Assembly: GCA_029721515.1 (NCBI GenBank)
Contig: CM056561.1
Span: 4,612,001 to 4,676,000 of the forward strand
DNA length: 64,000 nucleotides
From: Synanceia verrucosa
Taxonomy: Eukaryota > Chordata > Actinopteri > Perciformes > Synanceiidae
Direction of reading: 5' to 3'
How positions within the stretch are numbered: the first letter of the stretch is position 1; every line of letters starts with the position of its first letter. The translations under genes were made by a program, and so were the position numbers. This document shows, piece after piece, positions 23,301 through 33,641 of the stretch. The notes below the pieces were generated by a model that was not told where the DNA came from, ran no database searches, and saw nothing but the letters and a program-made list of their open reading frames with translations.

Positions 23301-25980
23301 CCAACTCCCTTAATGCGCCCAGGATTAGCTTCTCTTACTTTTAATGATCTACCTATCGACGCCTTGGGCCCCACCGTGCACACACACACACACACACACA
23401 AACACACACAGCTAAGTGTTTTTCACTTATTAGTTTTTAGTGTAAAGGACTTCACTAAACAATTCTGCAAGGCTGAGGATCAAGAGATACTTTCTCAAAA
23501 TAAATGTATGCTGAAGTGTGTTTGTGTATGCATTTGCTTGTTTATGTGGGAGTGTGTGTTACATAAACTGCAGTAAGAAGAGGATTGTATTATCCTTCTG
23601 CATTTACCCAGGCTTCACCTCACACCTCCAAGATTTGAGATAATCACCTTAGGCCTAACACGTTAGTATAGAAGCTCGCTAATCTCAACCCGGAGGAGGA
23701 AAAGAGGTCATTTTATACTAGTATACTGTGCGGATGACTGGCATGCATTAAAACATTCAACACGGGACTCAAATCTTCTGTAAAGTGTCACTGGAGTTCA
23801 ACAAAAGTCAACACAGCAGTTTGATCACTTACAACTGCTCCATTGGTAAGAAAGTGCCTTTTAACTCATTGTCAGCCATATTATAAAACAGAAAGTACCT
23901 TGTTCCAGCGTTTTTGGTCATTTTGAGTCATATTTAAGACCTACAGAATATTTTGTACTATGACCCTGAAAACACTGAATAGCTCAAATGAAAGAAGAGA
24001 CTCTCTATTTCACCATGAACAAAATGTTTGTTTTTACCTTGTTCCATTCTTGTTTTATCAGAGGTAGAGCAGAGGCCACTTTCAACAAAATCACCGCTTT
24101 TTCTCAAGAATCCATTTCTCTATGTCACAACTACAAATCCCAGAAGCCCCAATATCACTCACAGGCTGTGTAAGAGCGCCCTCTTGTGCCTGTTGCCAAA
24201 AACACTTTGACGTATTTATACGTTGATGGCAAGTGTTGTATTTTAAATGACGTGTAAACACGTCAACGGCACTCAAAGAGTTAAAAGAGAAGCACAGCAG
24301 AGTGTTAAGTCACTCTCACCTAATTATCTTATTATCTCACCAGTCATCCACTATTATATGACTATTGAATAAATAAACTAAATAAGTGCAGACTTGGAAA
24401 CTGCAGCAACTCTGTGAATCTGTGAAAGCCTAAAAATGTTTTCCGGGATAGCAGCGCAGGTCTACTTTCTCCTGGCCTGCGTCCATCCTTACACTTTTAA
24501 CATTCAGTCAAAGTTAATTCCTCCTGCTTTTGTGACACCAAACCAATAATCTGACCACAGTATTTGGCATATATAACACACATGGCTTGCTCAGACCATC
24601 TCAGTGAGTCTGTTTTGTCTATATCACATAAAATATGCAGTAGCACTTTCCAGGAGTGGAGACAGCACACACTGCAGTACGGAGCAGGTCTGTCAGCCTT
24701 ACCTGGGATTTCCTGTCCGTTGTAGTTCCATCCAGCCACAGCCAACATGGAGGGCAGAGGAGATCCAGGCCTACTGTCCCTGCCCTGCTCTCTGTCCCAG
24801 TTCCTCTCAGCCTGCTGGGTAATATGCCTGACAGTGTCCTTGTTCTTCCTGTTCTTCCTCCGCCCTGACCCTGATAGGGGTTGCCAGGGCCCCTCTCCAC
24901 CTCCTCCAGTGGCCCCTCCAGCTCCTTGTTCCCCCTGGCTTTGGGCCGCCCCTCTGGGAGTGTCCCGGGGATGTGAGGAGGAGGCGGGGGACACCTGCTC
25001 CTCTTTGACGGTGACAGGCCTGTAGTCGTGTGGCCAGGCGGGCTGGGAGTCGTGGCAGGCTTCCTCCTGGCTCTCGTGACTCTTGGGGGGCTCTTGGTCC
25101 TCCTTGCCGTACGTGCTGCCTCCCTCGTGGCAGCTGGCGATGGCTGAGTCCCCAGAAGAGTTGGCCGGACTGGTGCGGCGTGCCAGCCAAGGAGAGGTGC
25201 TGCGACCAGACATGATGGAGGCCAGGGCTTCGGACGCCATGCCCACAATGCCTCCTCCTCCACCTCCGACTCCTCCTCCTAAACCTGCTCCCGCACCACC
25301 CCCTGCTCCCGCTATGCCCACTCCTCCTCCGCCTCCTCCACCTCCGCCTATGCCAGCGGCTGCAACAGCTCCCATCTCAAAGTCAGCCAGTTCGTCAGCC
25401 ATCTCAGAGCGGATGCTGATGTCCAGCGCAGCCTTGATGAAGCTGTGGCAGGCCTGGACAATGTCTGTCATCTGCAGGTAGCTGGCGGCTGACATGACCT
25501 CGATCACGTTCTTACTGGTGAGGGCGAGGTGTGCGGAGTACATGAAGTCCAGTATGGCTTTGAAGCCTGTCGCTGTGACGATGTCCAGGTGGGTGACGGT
25601 TGTCTGGTGGTGAGGCTCTGCCCCTTTTTTAACCTGGCGAGTGAGAAAGATTGTTCATAGTAGTTCTTGTTGACATATGCAGTAAATCTTTTTGAAACAC
25701 AGCTTCTGAAATTGCTTAGTCATCTGGAAAACAGAGGAAAAAAGGACTAAACACGCTCCCTTGACCCATCCTCCCGAGTGTAGCGGCCCCTTACCTGGCA
25801 GTAAAGAGTCTTGAAGTAGCGCGAGGAGCCCAGGAGGACGTTCTTATGGGCCTTGAAGATCTTTCCGTCCACGATGACACAGGCGTCACAGAGGATGCCG
25901 TGCTGCCTCTGCTCATTGAGCTCTCTGAGGAGCTGACGGTAGTGAGAGGAGATCTCCATGTCCTCCTTCCTGTTGTTCAT
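4697..25980 (-). CDS. zbtb46: zbtb46, BTB/zinc-finger transcription factor, 5' part of the coding sequence (join 25980-25795, 25633-24703, 4981-4697)
   Basis: Zbtb46 is a nuclear transcriptional repressor of the BTB (POZ)/C2H2 family; in mammals it marks classical dendritic cells and is also expressed in endothelial and erythroid lineages. Three minus-strand exons join in phase to 467 codons plus one base. Seen in order: an N-terminus nearly identical to mammalian ZBTB46 (starts MNNRKEDMEIS), a BTB domain at about residues 21-128, a glycine-rich insert at about 157-192, the conserved block SPWLARRTSPANSSGDSAIA, a VKEEQVSP SUMO-type motif at about 271, the basic motif GRRKNRKNK at about 319-327, then SSDSRGER and ALMSKNSLLSL. 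The order and spacing of these blocks match ZBTB46 rather than a paralogue. The fish protein is longer than the mammalian one over this part because of glycine runs. The zinc-finger exons are absent from the window, so the gene is cut by its left edge. No stop codon or frameshift interrupts the joined frame. Confidence 0.96.
5445..5483. repeat. (GT)n microsatellite
   Basis: About 19 uninterrupted units. Confidence 0.96.
5925..6277. repeat. teleost interspersed repeat (ATCCATCCATTATCTACCGC type)
   Basis: It opens TTTTCCATCCATCCATTATC and passes through GGGGCTGGAGCCTATCCCAG, GTGGGAGGAAGCCAGAGTACC, GGGGAGAACATGCAAACTCC and CTTGCTGTGAGGCGACAGTG before fading at about 6277. This string of motifs is one of the most abundant repeats in teleost genomes. 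The mobile-element class cannot be decided from this fragment. A short open frame across it is fortuitous. Confidence 0.85.
6756..6799. repeat. (CA)n microsatellite
   Basis: About 21 units with one CG interruption. Confidence 0.96.
7353..7380. repeat. (AC)n microsatellite
   Basis: About 14 units. Confidence 0.95.
9042..9078. repeat. (CA)n microsatellite
   Basis: About 18 uninterrupted units. Confidence 0.96.
9640..10130 (+). repeat. purine-rich tract
   Basis: Long stretches of G and A on the plus strand (AGAGAGAGAGAG at 9909, GGTGGGTGGGTGGGTG at 10065) with a short TC run at 9707-9735. Reverse-strand open frames here encode only Ser/Pro/Leu/His low-complexity protein and are not genes. Confidence 0.85.
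11095..11765 (+). repeat. purine-rich tract
   Basis: Repeated GAGAGAGAGA and GGGAGAG blocks, purine-rich on the plus strand over about 670 bp. It explains long but spurious open frames on both strands. Confidence 0.88.
16006..16030. repeat. (AC)n microsatellite
   Basis: About 12 units; a second run follows 150 bp later. Confidence 0.95.
16176..16210. repeat. (CA)n microsatellite
   Basis: About 17 units. Confidence 0.96.
20340..20368. repeat. (GT)n microsatellite
   Basis: About 14 units. Confidence 0.95.
20950..21186. mobile_element. hAT-like non-autonomous element, diverged copy B
   Basis: It shares with the 44.27-kb copy family the AATCGATTTGAATAATCGAC block and the GAAGCTGGAACCATCAAATG motif known from this teleost repeat. 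Ends are degraded (GGGGTCCAACATG on the left, GGTTTCAGCAC on the right). It sits within the 19.7-kb zbtb46 intron. Confidence 0.7.
21984..22092. repeat. near-perfect 41-bp inverted repeat with 28-bp loop
   Basis: The left arm 21984-22024 (AGCTGAC, A9, then GTTCATCAATCTGTTCGTC) and the right arm 22053-22092 are reverse complements except for one base of homopolymer length (A9 versus T8). The loop is G-rich (GGGGGCGTGGCGTGG). It could be a small MITE, a recent palindromic rearrangement, or the source of a hairpin RNA. A local repair-templated inversion is equally possible. Confidence 0.9.
23379..23410. repeat. (CA)n microsatellite
   Basis: About 15 units, one interruption (CAAACA). Confidence 0.94.
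23862..24284 (-). mobile_element. TTAA-bounded MITE family, copy 2
   Basis: This is a reverse-orientation, 423-bp copy bounded by TTAA at 23862-23865 and 24281-24284. Its right terminus is GGCACTCAAAGAGTTAA. It carries the full internal body: CAAATGAAAGAAGAGACTC, ATTCTTGTTTTATCAGAGG, CTACAAATCCCAGAAGCCC and ACACTTTGACGTATTTATAC. The copy lies close to the donor side of the 19.7-kb zbtb46 intron. There is no coding capacity beyond fortuitous short frames. Confidence 0.88.
24703..25633 (-). CDS. zbtb46: zbtb46 coding exon 2: rest of BTB, Gly-rich insert, linker
   Basis: This 931-bp exon enters in phase 0 after the acceptor ctcactcgccag and leaves in phase 1 at CCCAG|GTAAGG. It encodes residues 63-372. 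First come the BTB strands and helices (VTHLDIVTATGFKAILDFMYSAHLAL, shown here only as part of residues 75-100), ending near ALDIS. Then comes a glycine-rich stretch (residues 157-192, runs of 9, 3 and 6 Gly), which has no counterpart of this length in mammals as far as I recall. Next is SPWLARRTSPANSS, a highly conserved ZBTB46 block, then VKEEQVSP (a PsiKxE SUMO consensus), a second Gly-rich patch (about 299-308), and GRRKNRKNKDTVRHITQQ, a basic nuclear-localisation-like motif. The remaining linker is Ser/Pro rich and presumably disordered. The opposite strand is also open across much of this exon because of the GC-rich Gly/Pro codons; that is a shadow. Confidence 0.95.
25634..25794 (-). other. 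zbtb46 intron between coding exons 1 and 2 (161 bp)
   Basis: This is a short GT-AG intron splitting the BTB domain between Gln62 and Val63. The donor is GTAAGG and the acceptor tract is tctttctcactcgccag. It contains no repeat. The short length contrasts strongly with the roughly 19-20 kb introns on either side of this exon pair. Confidence 0.93.
25795..25980 (-). CDS. zbtb46: zbtb46 coding exon 1: start codon and first half of BTB domain
   Basis: The exon has 186 bp and 62 codons, from the ATG at 25980-25978 to TAC-TGC-CAG. It ends at a consensus donor (CAG|GTAAGG) in phase 0. The protein carries the dimerisation helix (HYRQLLRELNEQR) and the BTB core around GKIFKAHKNVLLGSSRYF. Asp32 and Lys46 have the same 14-residue spacing as the charged-pocket pair of BCL6/PLZF-type BTB domains. 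This start is chosen because the residues that follow match the mammalian N-terminus and because an intron acceptor lies only 35-38 bp upstream. The open frame continues upstream (MSFLCFPADVW), but that part is intron. The start context is unremarkable, with C at -3 and A at +4. Confidence 0.96.
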
Positions 25981-26018
25981 CTGTGTAGCTGAACAAAAGC
26001 CTTTCCTCCAAACGTCTG
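25981..26018 (-). promoter_or_regulatory. zbtb46: zbtb46 5'UTR segment with tandem CAGCAG (NAGNAG) splice acceptor
   Basis: Just upstream of the start codon on the minus strand is a pyrimidine tract (ccttcctttgtttccc) followed by two AG dinucleotides three bases apart. The exon may begin at 26018 or 26015, leaving 38 or 35 bp of 5'UTR before the ATG. Because both sites lie in the UTR, the choice would not change the protein. The acceptor implies that transcription starts in a separate upstream non-coding exon. Confidence 0.85.
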
Positions 26019-26420
26019 CTGGGAAACAAAGGAAGGACAATTAACATGGGATGTAATGTCAATATTCAGAATATTGTAATACCTTTAACTGAGCGGTAAA
26101 TTCAACCGTACAGCAGCAGAAAAGAAATCGTATCCCAGTGTTTCTCCTCTAAATGTGTATGATTGATGGCTGTGGCTATATTCAAACCCCTTCGTTAGAA
26201 CGTCACGTTCATTTTCACCTAAAGGAGGGGAAAATGAACAAATTTAGCTGAACCACTCCTTTAAAGATGCACCGGGGTAAGGATATCTCAGTAATGACTG
26301 TGACATAAAAACAATGGCATCAATAGAAACCATATCTCAACCGCTGCAGTTTGATGTCTAAAAACAGCCCAGTAACAAATAGTCGAAAATCTTTGTTTAA
26401 ACCGTGTCTGACAGGTTCAT

Positions 26421-26460
26421 TTGTGTGTGTGTTTATATGTGTGTGTGTGTGTGTGTGTGT
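26421..26460. repeat. (TG)n microsatellite, compound
   Basis: Two GT runs separated by TTTATA. Confidence 0.94.
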
Positions 26461-27139
26461 TAGTAAGCTCATTAAAAATGCCAGTTAAAAAGCGTAACAT
26501 TCTCACAAACCAGTTGAGACGGTGAAAAACACCTCATTTGGTGCAGACCACTTTACCATTCAAAATGTATCAATAAACACAGACTCAGCTCCTTGTTATT
26601 TTTTGTTCTTCATCTCTTTCAGTTGTGAATATTTAATCAAACTTTTTTTTTAAGACAAGTCCTTCACCTCTGTGTTTCTGATCTTGCACAGTTCAGTCTG
26701 GGTTATGGACGCAACGTTCTTCTGAGAACCACAGAGAAAAAAATCCTTAATGGCAATTTGTGGAATGAAGCTCCAACTTTTTAGCATTCATTGACAGGAC
26801 TCATGGAGGTGTTTCAGAGATACTGTCGTTTTATATTGTTGTTATAAAATAAAAGCCAGGGAGAAGTTAAAGTTTTGATTTTTCACAATCTATTAGCCCA
26901 TAAGTTACAAATGTTGACACGAGCTGTAGGAGGATTTTGTTGTGGCTTGTTTGTTTTTCCTCTGCGTACAGTTTAGTTGACATATAAGAGGCACATTGAG
27001 CTCACACAACAGAAGTGATGCAGGTGAAGGCCACAGAGACACAAGGCAAAAGGAGATAGGAGCGTTGCTCGAAGTTGAACCGCTCAGTAAAGAAACCACA
27101 TGAGCCATTTAAAAGACAAACAAAGAGGAAGAAGATGAA

Positions 27140-27167
27140 CACACACACACACACACATACACACACT
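27140..27167. repeat. (AC)n microsatellite
   Basis: About 13 units with one AT interruption. Confidence 0.93.
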
Positions 27168-28150
27168 CAAGCAATGCATTAGCTGGAGCATTAGCAGCCG
27201 CCGCTCCCGCTCTCGTCTTGGTGAGGGCTAAATCGCGAGGACGCAGAGTGTTACCGAACGCAGCAGTGATTTGTTTTGGGAACGCCACAGCTGTCAGCTC
27301 TCATGGGCTATTCTGAGAGATGACAGCCCGGGTTGGCCAAGGTGACAGCAGCGTTTGCTCGGGGGCCGGCACACTTCAGGTCATGTTTAGCAAAGCTCTG
27401 CTCAACCTGATGGCTTGTAAGATCAGATAAATCCACAGTGTCTCCCACGTCCACTTGGACAAACACACCTCTGATGAACAGCAGTTGACGAGCGGATGGA
27501 GTGACGGAGACAACTGCCGAAACTTCCCTTTCTCGACAAAAGAAAACAACTGTCCTTTGTTTGATCGATGCAAGGCTTGCCCACAACCTTTCACTTTTAC
27601 GTGGCGCTTCTTTAAGTCATAGAAATAAAGGATTGTGAGGAGGAGGAGGAAGGAGAATAACAGTGTCCCTCAGAGTTTCAGAAGGCAACTTTTGACGCAA
27701 CTGTTTTTATCCGACAGCTCACACACTTTTCAGAAAACATCTATTGGCTGCCTAACCTTGAGATATTCTTCCCTTTCTGCATTGCCCTGATGGAGGCATT
27801 GAGAGTCTTCCCCTCTCACCTTTGGAGACAAACCGAGTAGCTTTGAAGACACAGCAGCTTCCCTCCTCCTCTCTCTGCTATTCTTCTCTCAGGGCCACTG
27901 GCACATTCAATTGTACAGCCCCAGTCTATAAGCTAGGCTTCCTCTCCGAGCCACAGACATGCAGGAGAAGTCATTTATGCACTGAGAAATACCTCAATAC
28001 CTTTTTGTATTCCTTGTTTTTTTTCAAGCCAATGTGGGTGGTGAAATACAGAGTCACTGTACAGCACACAGCGGTCAGCAGCACCCTTTTGAAAAGTCCT
28101 TAGAGGGAGCAGTGGAAAAGAGGCAGCTACACCAAATCAACGGCTGGAAT

Positions 28151-28763
28151 TAGAGCTGTGGACAAAATTTTACATCCCCATACAGCCAATTTTATATCCC
28201 GATTACAATCTATGATACAGCATTTTTGTCTGATGTAACATTGCTGGTAACGTTATTTTTGCTTTCCACTGCGCTCTCCTCCGTCTCCTCTGTGGTGTAT
28301 CCCCAATAGGCTTTTATTCTGAAGGCTTACTTTGAGAGCAACCAGAAGTCCGGCTATGTTTGCGCTGTACTTTTGCTATGCAGTTTGGCAGGTAATAAAG
28401 ATGTTTTAAGCGCTAATAACTTGCTGCAAAGCTACAACTGCTGCAAATAAGTCCTTGCACGTGACATAAACATGCTACCACAAAGCAGTAGCGTTGCTGT
28501 GGTTACAGTAGCCTTCATACTATTATGTCTATGTTTCATACAATGAACATGTTTTTCTCATGATACATTGGGATTATCCAACATTCATTGCAACGTTGAG
28601 TTGTTCTTTACACGGCATATTTAAACCACAGCCGGAGCAACATTAACGTTCATGTACTGTAGCAACAGAGCTAACTAAGTAGCTACATGTTAAATTATCA
28701 TATAAACAACAGAGGCTTTTTATACCGCACTACATTACATATATCGTAATATTGCACAGCTCT
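28151..28763. mobile_element. MITE with TAGAGCTGTG terminal inverted repeats (hAT-like)
   Basis: The 10-bp ends TAGAGCTGTG (28151-28160) and CACAGCTCTA (28754-28763) are exact reverse complements. Inside, ACATTACATATATCGTAATA near the right end resembles the sequence next to the terminus of the AGAGCTGCACAATATATCG-type teleost element. There is no transposase frame in its 613 bp. No clear 8-bp target duplication is visible (GCTGGAAT versus GCTGTTGC). Confidence 0.75.
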
Positions 28764-29489
28764 AGCTGTTGCATGAGTCAGTTGTCTTCCAGGGGTCCAT
28801 GTCCACCTCTGATAACTACATACAGTACGGTATTTCTCGTGCCTCCACATGGCTCTCAACATGGCGACAGCTGAGCTGACGACTTGTAGCTGATGGTGCT
28901 AACAGAGAAAACAATGGAAACAGCGCTGACAGATGACAGAAAAGGGGAATGGAGGGTGGAGGCTACACCGTTTGCATGCAGTGTGGAGCTGCAGCTATTA
29001 GCTAGCCAGTGGGATATGCACTAAACAAAGCACCGAGAAGCTCTGATTACAACACACACAAAGGGAGCTCGACTTCATTCTCTGCTCAGCAGACATCATT
29101 AATCCATGTCTTGGATGCTACATTAATACTTGGAATATCCTATTAACCCAGTTTCAAAGGAATGCGTGCAAAAAGTGCAACATCACACAGACATGCGGTG
29201 TATCCTGCGTATGCGTTTTAGTCATTTTTGTCATCTGTAGACCATGCAGACGTCCATGCAGTTAGGTTCAGTTCACAAACCCCATTTAGTTAGGTTAAAG
29301 GAAAACATCATGGTTTAGTGCAAGATAAGACGGTAAAGTCAGTAAAATAAGTATAAGTCAACATAACGGAACTACAGATAATAGAATAGGATTTATTGTC
29401 ATTAATTGTGGAGCTTCTCCCTTTCAGTGCACAAGGATAAAATAAGTATAAAAAACTAGAAAAGGTGACTTTTTATTATTTAAAGCTAC

Positions 29490-29800
29490 CCCCGCCGCCA
29501 AGGAGGTTTTCACCAGGGCTTGTTTGTTTGTTTGTCGGTTTACAAAATAACTCAAAAGTTCTGGACAATTTTTAACGAAATTTTCAGGATTGGCCGGAAG
29601 TGGCCTAACTTAAAACCGATTCATTTTTGGTGGTGCCGTTGAATGGGATCCGATCACCACCAAAAATAAATCGGTTTTAAGTTAGGCCACTTCCGGTCAA
29701 TCCTGAAAATTTTGTTACAATCCTTCACAACTTTTTCAGTTATTTTGCAAACCAAGAAACCACCAAACCCTGGTGAAAACATAACCTCTTTGGCGAAGGT
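29490..29800. mobile_element. fold-back element with arms of about 140 bp
   Basis: The left arm runs from GCCGCCAAGGAGG (about 29494) to TTTTTGGTGGTG (about 29634). The right arm is its imperfect reverse complement, from CACCACCAAAAATAAATCGG (29656) to CCTCTTTGGCGAAGG (29799). Arms share long exact blocks such as ACTTAAAACCGATT, TGGCCTAACTTAAAACCGA and TTTTCAGGATTG. The TTGTTTGTTTGT and AACTCAAAAAGTT-like motifs belong to a repeat widespread in animal genomes. The superfamily is not assigned. Confidence 0.85.
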
Positions 29801-31715
29801 AATGAGAAAGAAGTATGATAATAAGTATACAAATCTGAGAATGTAAATACAAAAATAAGCATAAAAATTGTCTTGCATACAAATGCAAATATGAACGTCA
29901 CAAATGTCACTAAAACCATGTGACCAACATAACTGGGAAAGAGTTTGTTTACCCAAATCACAGAAAAAAAAATTGCAAGATAACATTAATGCCTCCACTC
30001 CAATGCAATCGAGGTGATTGGAATTTAATTTGTTGTGCTCCCTTCATTGAGGAACAACAGCATCCAGAAATTGTGTACTAATTATAGAAAGTAGTTCTAT
30101 CCACCTCTGTTGTTTTGGGGTGGAGACGGAAATCTCAGCGGGTTATCTCATTATCTGGACAAATAAAACCATCTGCATGACTGGATAGCATTGAAAATAA
30201 CGTGCATGTGCTATATGAGCATCCCATAAATAACCGAAACAACCCAGTGTGAGGGATAAAGAGTACGTCTGGTAACTGGCATTAAAGTTCATTAGTGAAA
30301 CCTTTCTGTGTGCTGATGCGTGTCCAAAGAGCTAATGATAATGTCAGTGCAGTGCTGCACTCTGATACAGGAGGCCAAGTTTCAAAGGAAGTATTCAAAG
30401 TTTTTCGGCAAGTGTGCGAGTTCGAATGTGAATATGTGGTAAGGGTTGCACATAAAAATGACATAAATGGTGCCAGGAATTTACCAAAAACAGTCAGTGG
30501 AGGGTAAAGCGACAGCAAAGGACTGATAAAGAGAGAGAGAGAGGGAGCGGTCTAATCAGATTTATTGCTTCAGCAGACTCAGAGAGACATACTGAGTCAG
30601 TAGTGAGGCAGAGAAGAGGAACTTTAATGGAGTGCGCTTTGACCTCTAAACTCTTTTCTTGCCTAATTGGCTTGTTTAATTTCAGCATGTCCAATTCCCT
30701 CCAGACACAGACCCCTTTTCCAGAGGAACCAATCCCAGCGCTTACTCCAGCACATAAACACCCACAAAAAGCTGGCCTTTAGTTTCCTCAGAGAGCTACT
30801 CCATCTTACCCCACAAGCTAAAACCATCAACAAGAGCAAAACGAGCTCCCTGTGAGCACAGCCTTGATTTATTGCACTTCTTTTTTCCTCCCAAATATAC
30901 ACTTGACACGAGATGGGAATGTAAGATAAAATGAACTCGTCAAAGAAACAAGAGAGACAAGCAGATACTTTTGTGTCTCATCCAAAGCAGTACTGTACAG
31001 TAGCGTGCTCACCAAGGCTACAGAGACTAAAGCTTTTCATGCTTCTGTGAAATTTCACAGTGAAAGAAAGCGAGGAAAAAGTCATCAGGAGGCAGTCTGA
31101 CAGTCTGCGAGCACTCATTTGTGGTCAGAGACGATTGTTTCAGTGAAGCATGCCACCAGAGCTTCGAGTCCCTGTCACCCTTCTGAGGCCAAATCAGAAG
31201 TGACTGTCCTCCTTAACCCCCCTCCATCCCTCACAAAAACACACAATCCAGAGCTCTGTTCTCCTTTATAACACACACACACACACACAGCCCATGCCCC
31301 TAAATACACAAGCACATGCAGGACCTAAAAAACACACGAACGTTCACAAGCTTAGCCGAGCTGTCACGGCATCACACCCGGTTTGTCCTGGTCACATCAG
31401 AGCAAAGTCACTTTAGGCCCCAGCCAGACGACTGAAGAGATGAGACGTGTGATGGAGTGAGAGAATGGGGCTTCTTCCTCCTCCTTGTGTTTCTCTTAAT
31501 GCAGCTTGTCCCTCCGAGCCACTTCTCCGCCTCCTTGACCGAACAGGACCGTGGGGAGACACTGCAGAGGTCCTTCTGGATCAAAGCAGAGCGATGCTTT
31601 GTTTGTACGGAAGTTAAGCTAAGACGGATTTAACAGCAGCCTCATGCTGTGATTTCAAGAGGTATTCGTACCATCACACCACACAAAGATGCAGCACGCT
31701 TGCATATATAAATAT

Positions 31716-31920
31716 ACATTAGGGATGTATCGATGCATCGTAAGACATTTAAAAATCAACACGAATGTGTGACGATTCAAATCAGCTGAGATGAAAAATT
31801 AATTGAGATGGACTTTTAATCTACTTCAGTGTTAACTTTTTTTTTAAATTTGATTTTGATATCAAGGATGCAGCGACCAGTTTCAAATCGGAGGTGTGGC
31901 AGCATTTTGGCGTCCCTATT
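31716..31920. mobile_element. possible repeat remnant (TAGGGATGTATCGATGCATCG)
   Basis: The ACATTAGGGATGTATCGATG start and the downstream GATGCAGCGACCAGTTTCAA and GTGTGGCAGCATTTTGG motifs are reminiscent of teleost MITEs opening with AGGGGTGTAACGAT. There is no matching right end, so this is a low-confidence call. Confidence 0.35.
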
Positions 31921-32093
31921 TGAAGACATTTGTGTTATTCATTTAGTTATTTTAATGTGGGATTTATTTTAAAAATCCATTTTTTATATATTTATTTTAT
32001 TTTATTGTTGTTTAAGATTAAATAGAATTTCAGTTGCACACTTTACCCTACCTCAGAGAAATAAAAAGGGATTCTCTTTAATTTTTAAAGATG

Positions 32094-32101
32094 TATATAT
32101 A

Positions 32102-32162
<61 letters not shown>
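32094..32162. repeat. (TA)n tract with a (TG)n insert
   Basis: Pure TA dinucleotides cover most of 32112-32158, preceded by ATATATGTGTGTGTGTATAT. This is the longest AT dinucleotide run in the window. Confidence 0.97.
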
Positions 32163-32164
<2 letters not shown>

Positions 32165-33641
32165 AAACTTTCTCTTTGCTACAGCTTGTTCATTAACATT
32201 CTTGCAGGCACATGTTTTTTAACTGGCTGCAATTTCCTCCATGTGTGTTAGCAGTTTCATACACTCTCAGTTGTATTTATTTTTAAATTAAGGGATTTCC
32301 AGTTGGTCAGGGCAAATTATAATTTAGTGGCCGGTGTGCTGCTTGTAAAATTGCCACCCTAAGCTAATCACTCGACATTCAAATTGTGGCCCTCTGCTCA
32401 ACGGATGTAACAGTTTTGCTCATTATTTGATAAAAATGACTTGGACGAACATGTCCAACTCAAATTCACAGGGCTCCTTCTCCGTGTGGTGAAATAAATA
32501 AATAAATCCCATTAATAAATAAAGAGGGAAAAAAAACAGACTAATAACAACTACTGACTGAAGAGTGAATTTCATATTTGCATTTTGGGTAAACTTAACA
32601 TCACTGGCACCATTTTTTAAACACGTGTATGTTGTTCATTTTCTACATATATTTAGCGACTGTTTGAGTTGGCTAAGCACGGCGCTGCAATAAATCTCTG
32701 ATCATTGTCGACACATTATCATGTCGTTTCTGCTTTTAGTGTTTTTTTTTGAGCATTCTCTATTAGCAGTGAATTCCCTCCACTTTGCATCTTCACTTTT
32801 ATCTTGGCATCGTTGTTTAAAATCAGCAGGGAGGACGCAGTAAAAACTGGCCAGAGACTGAAGAAGTGAATGAATGTGAAAAGGAAAGAGGAGGGAATAT
32901 CAAGTCAGGATTCAGTCGCCAGGAGCTGGCATTTCTGTTGTCAACCATCCCAGCTTCACGCCTGAGCTATAACATTTTATCAGCTACGCTAAAAAAGCAA
33001 CATGTTTCTTTTTGCACACTTTCTAGTCGAGACTTGTACCACAACGCTACCATATCAAAGCAGGCGCTTTCTGCGGGAAAAGGCAGGTAGGTCTGCACTA
33101 AATGAATTATGTATTATGTAAAGCTTTCAAAATAAAGTGTAATAAACGATGTTAGCCTCGAGAAAAAGATTAAGAGAATCCCTGACATGATATGCTAATA
33201 TCTATGACAAATTAAAAAGGTAAAGGAAGAAAGAAGCGTTTCGCTTGCAAGTGGACATTTTGTCTTATAATGAGAGAAAATACTGGAAAAAAACGACAGC
33301 ATGCATAAGTGGAATTAAAATGATGTTTGGCTGGACAATGGAGGCACTGTTCTTCGAGCACATGACAGTATGATCGAGCATAGCCGTTACTTCTCCGAGT
33401 AAAACATTCCAGTTCTTCTACTTGAAGAAAATATGAAAGTTGTAGCACAATTAGAAAGTTTACTGAATGTGTTCATGTTATAGATGTTTAGTGGCCATGA
33501 AAAAGAAAAGCCAAAGATCGAGACTGATGAAGAGGAGTGAAAAACAGAGTGATAGACCAGAAGGATGGAAAGATAGAGAGAGAAGGTAGAAAGAGGGCGA
33601 GACAGGAAGAGAGTGGAGAGTGACTCAGGCAGCCAATATTT

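Larger units (their letters stand above)
4982..24702 (-). other. zbtb46 intron between coding exons 2 and 3 (19.7 kb)
   Basis: This GT-AG phase-1 intron has no convincing internal gene on either strand. Long open frames here are translations of CA/TG satellites or purine tracts. It holds many microsatellites, several homopurine stretches on the plus strand, a teleost interspersed repeat at 5.9-6.3 kb, a hAT-like repeat at 20.95-21.19 kb, a 41-bp-armed inverted repeat at 22.0 kb and a TTAA-bounded MITE at 23.86-24.28 kb. Stretches such as 7.5-8.4, 10.2-11.0, 12.7-13.7, 17.1-18.6 and 22.1-22.9 kb are ordinary complex-sequence intron DNA in which I recognise nothing specific. Confidence 0.9.

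Noticed and set aside
24619..25481. Several open frames overlapping zbtb46 coding exon 2 on both strands (up to 214 codons)
   Set aside because: They are shadows of the GC-rich Gly/Pro/Ser coding sequence; the zbtb46 frame alone has homology and splice consistency.
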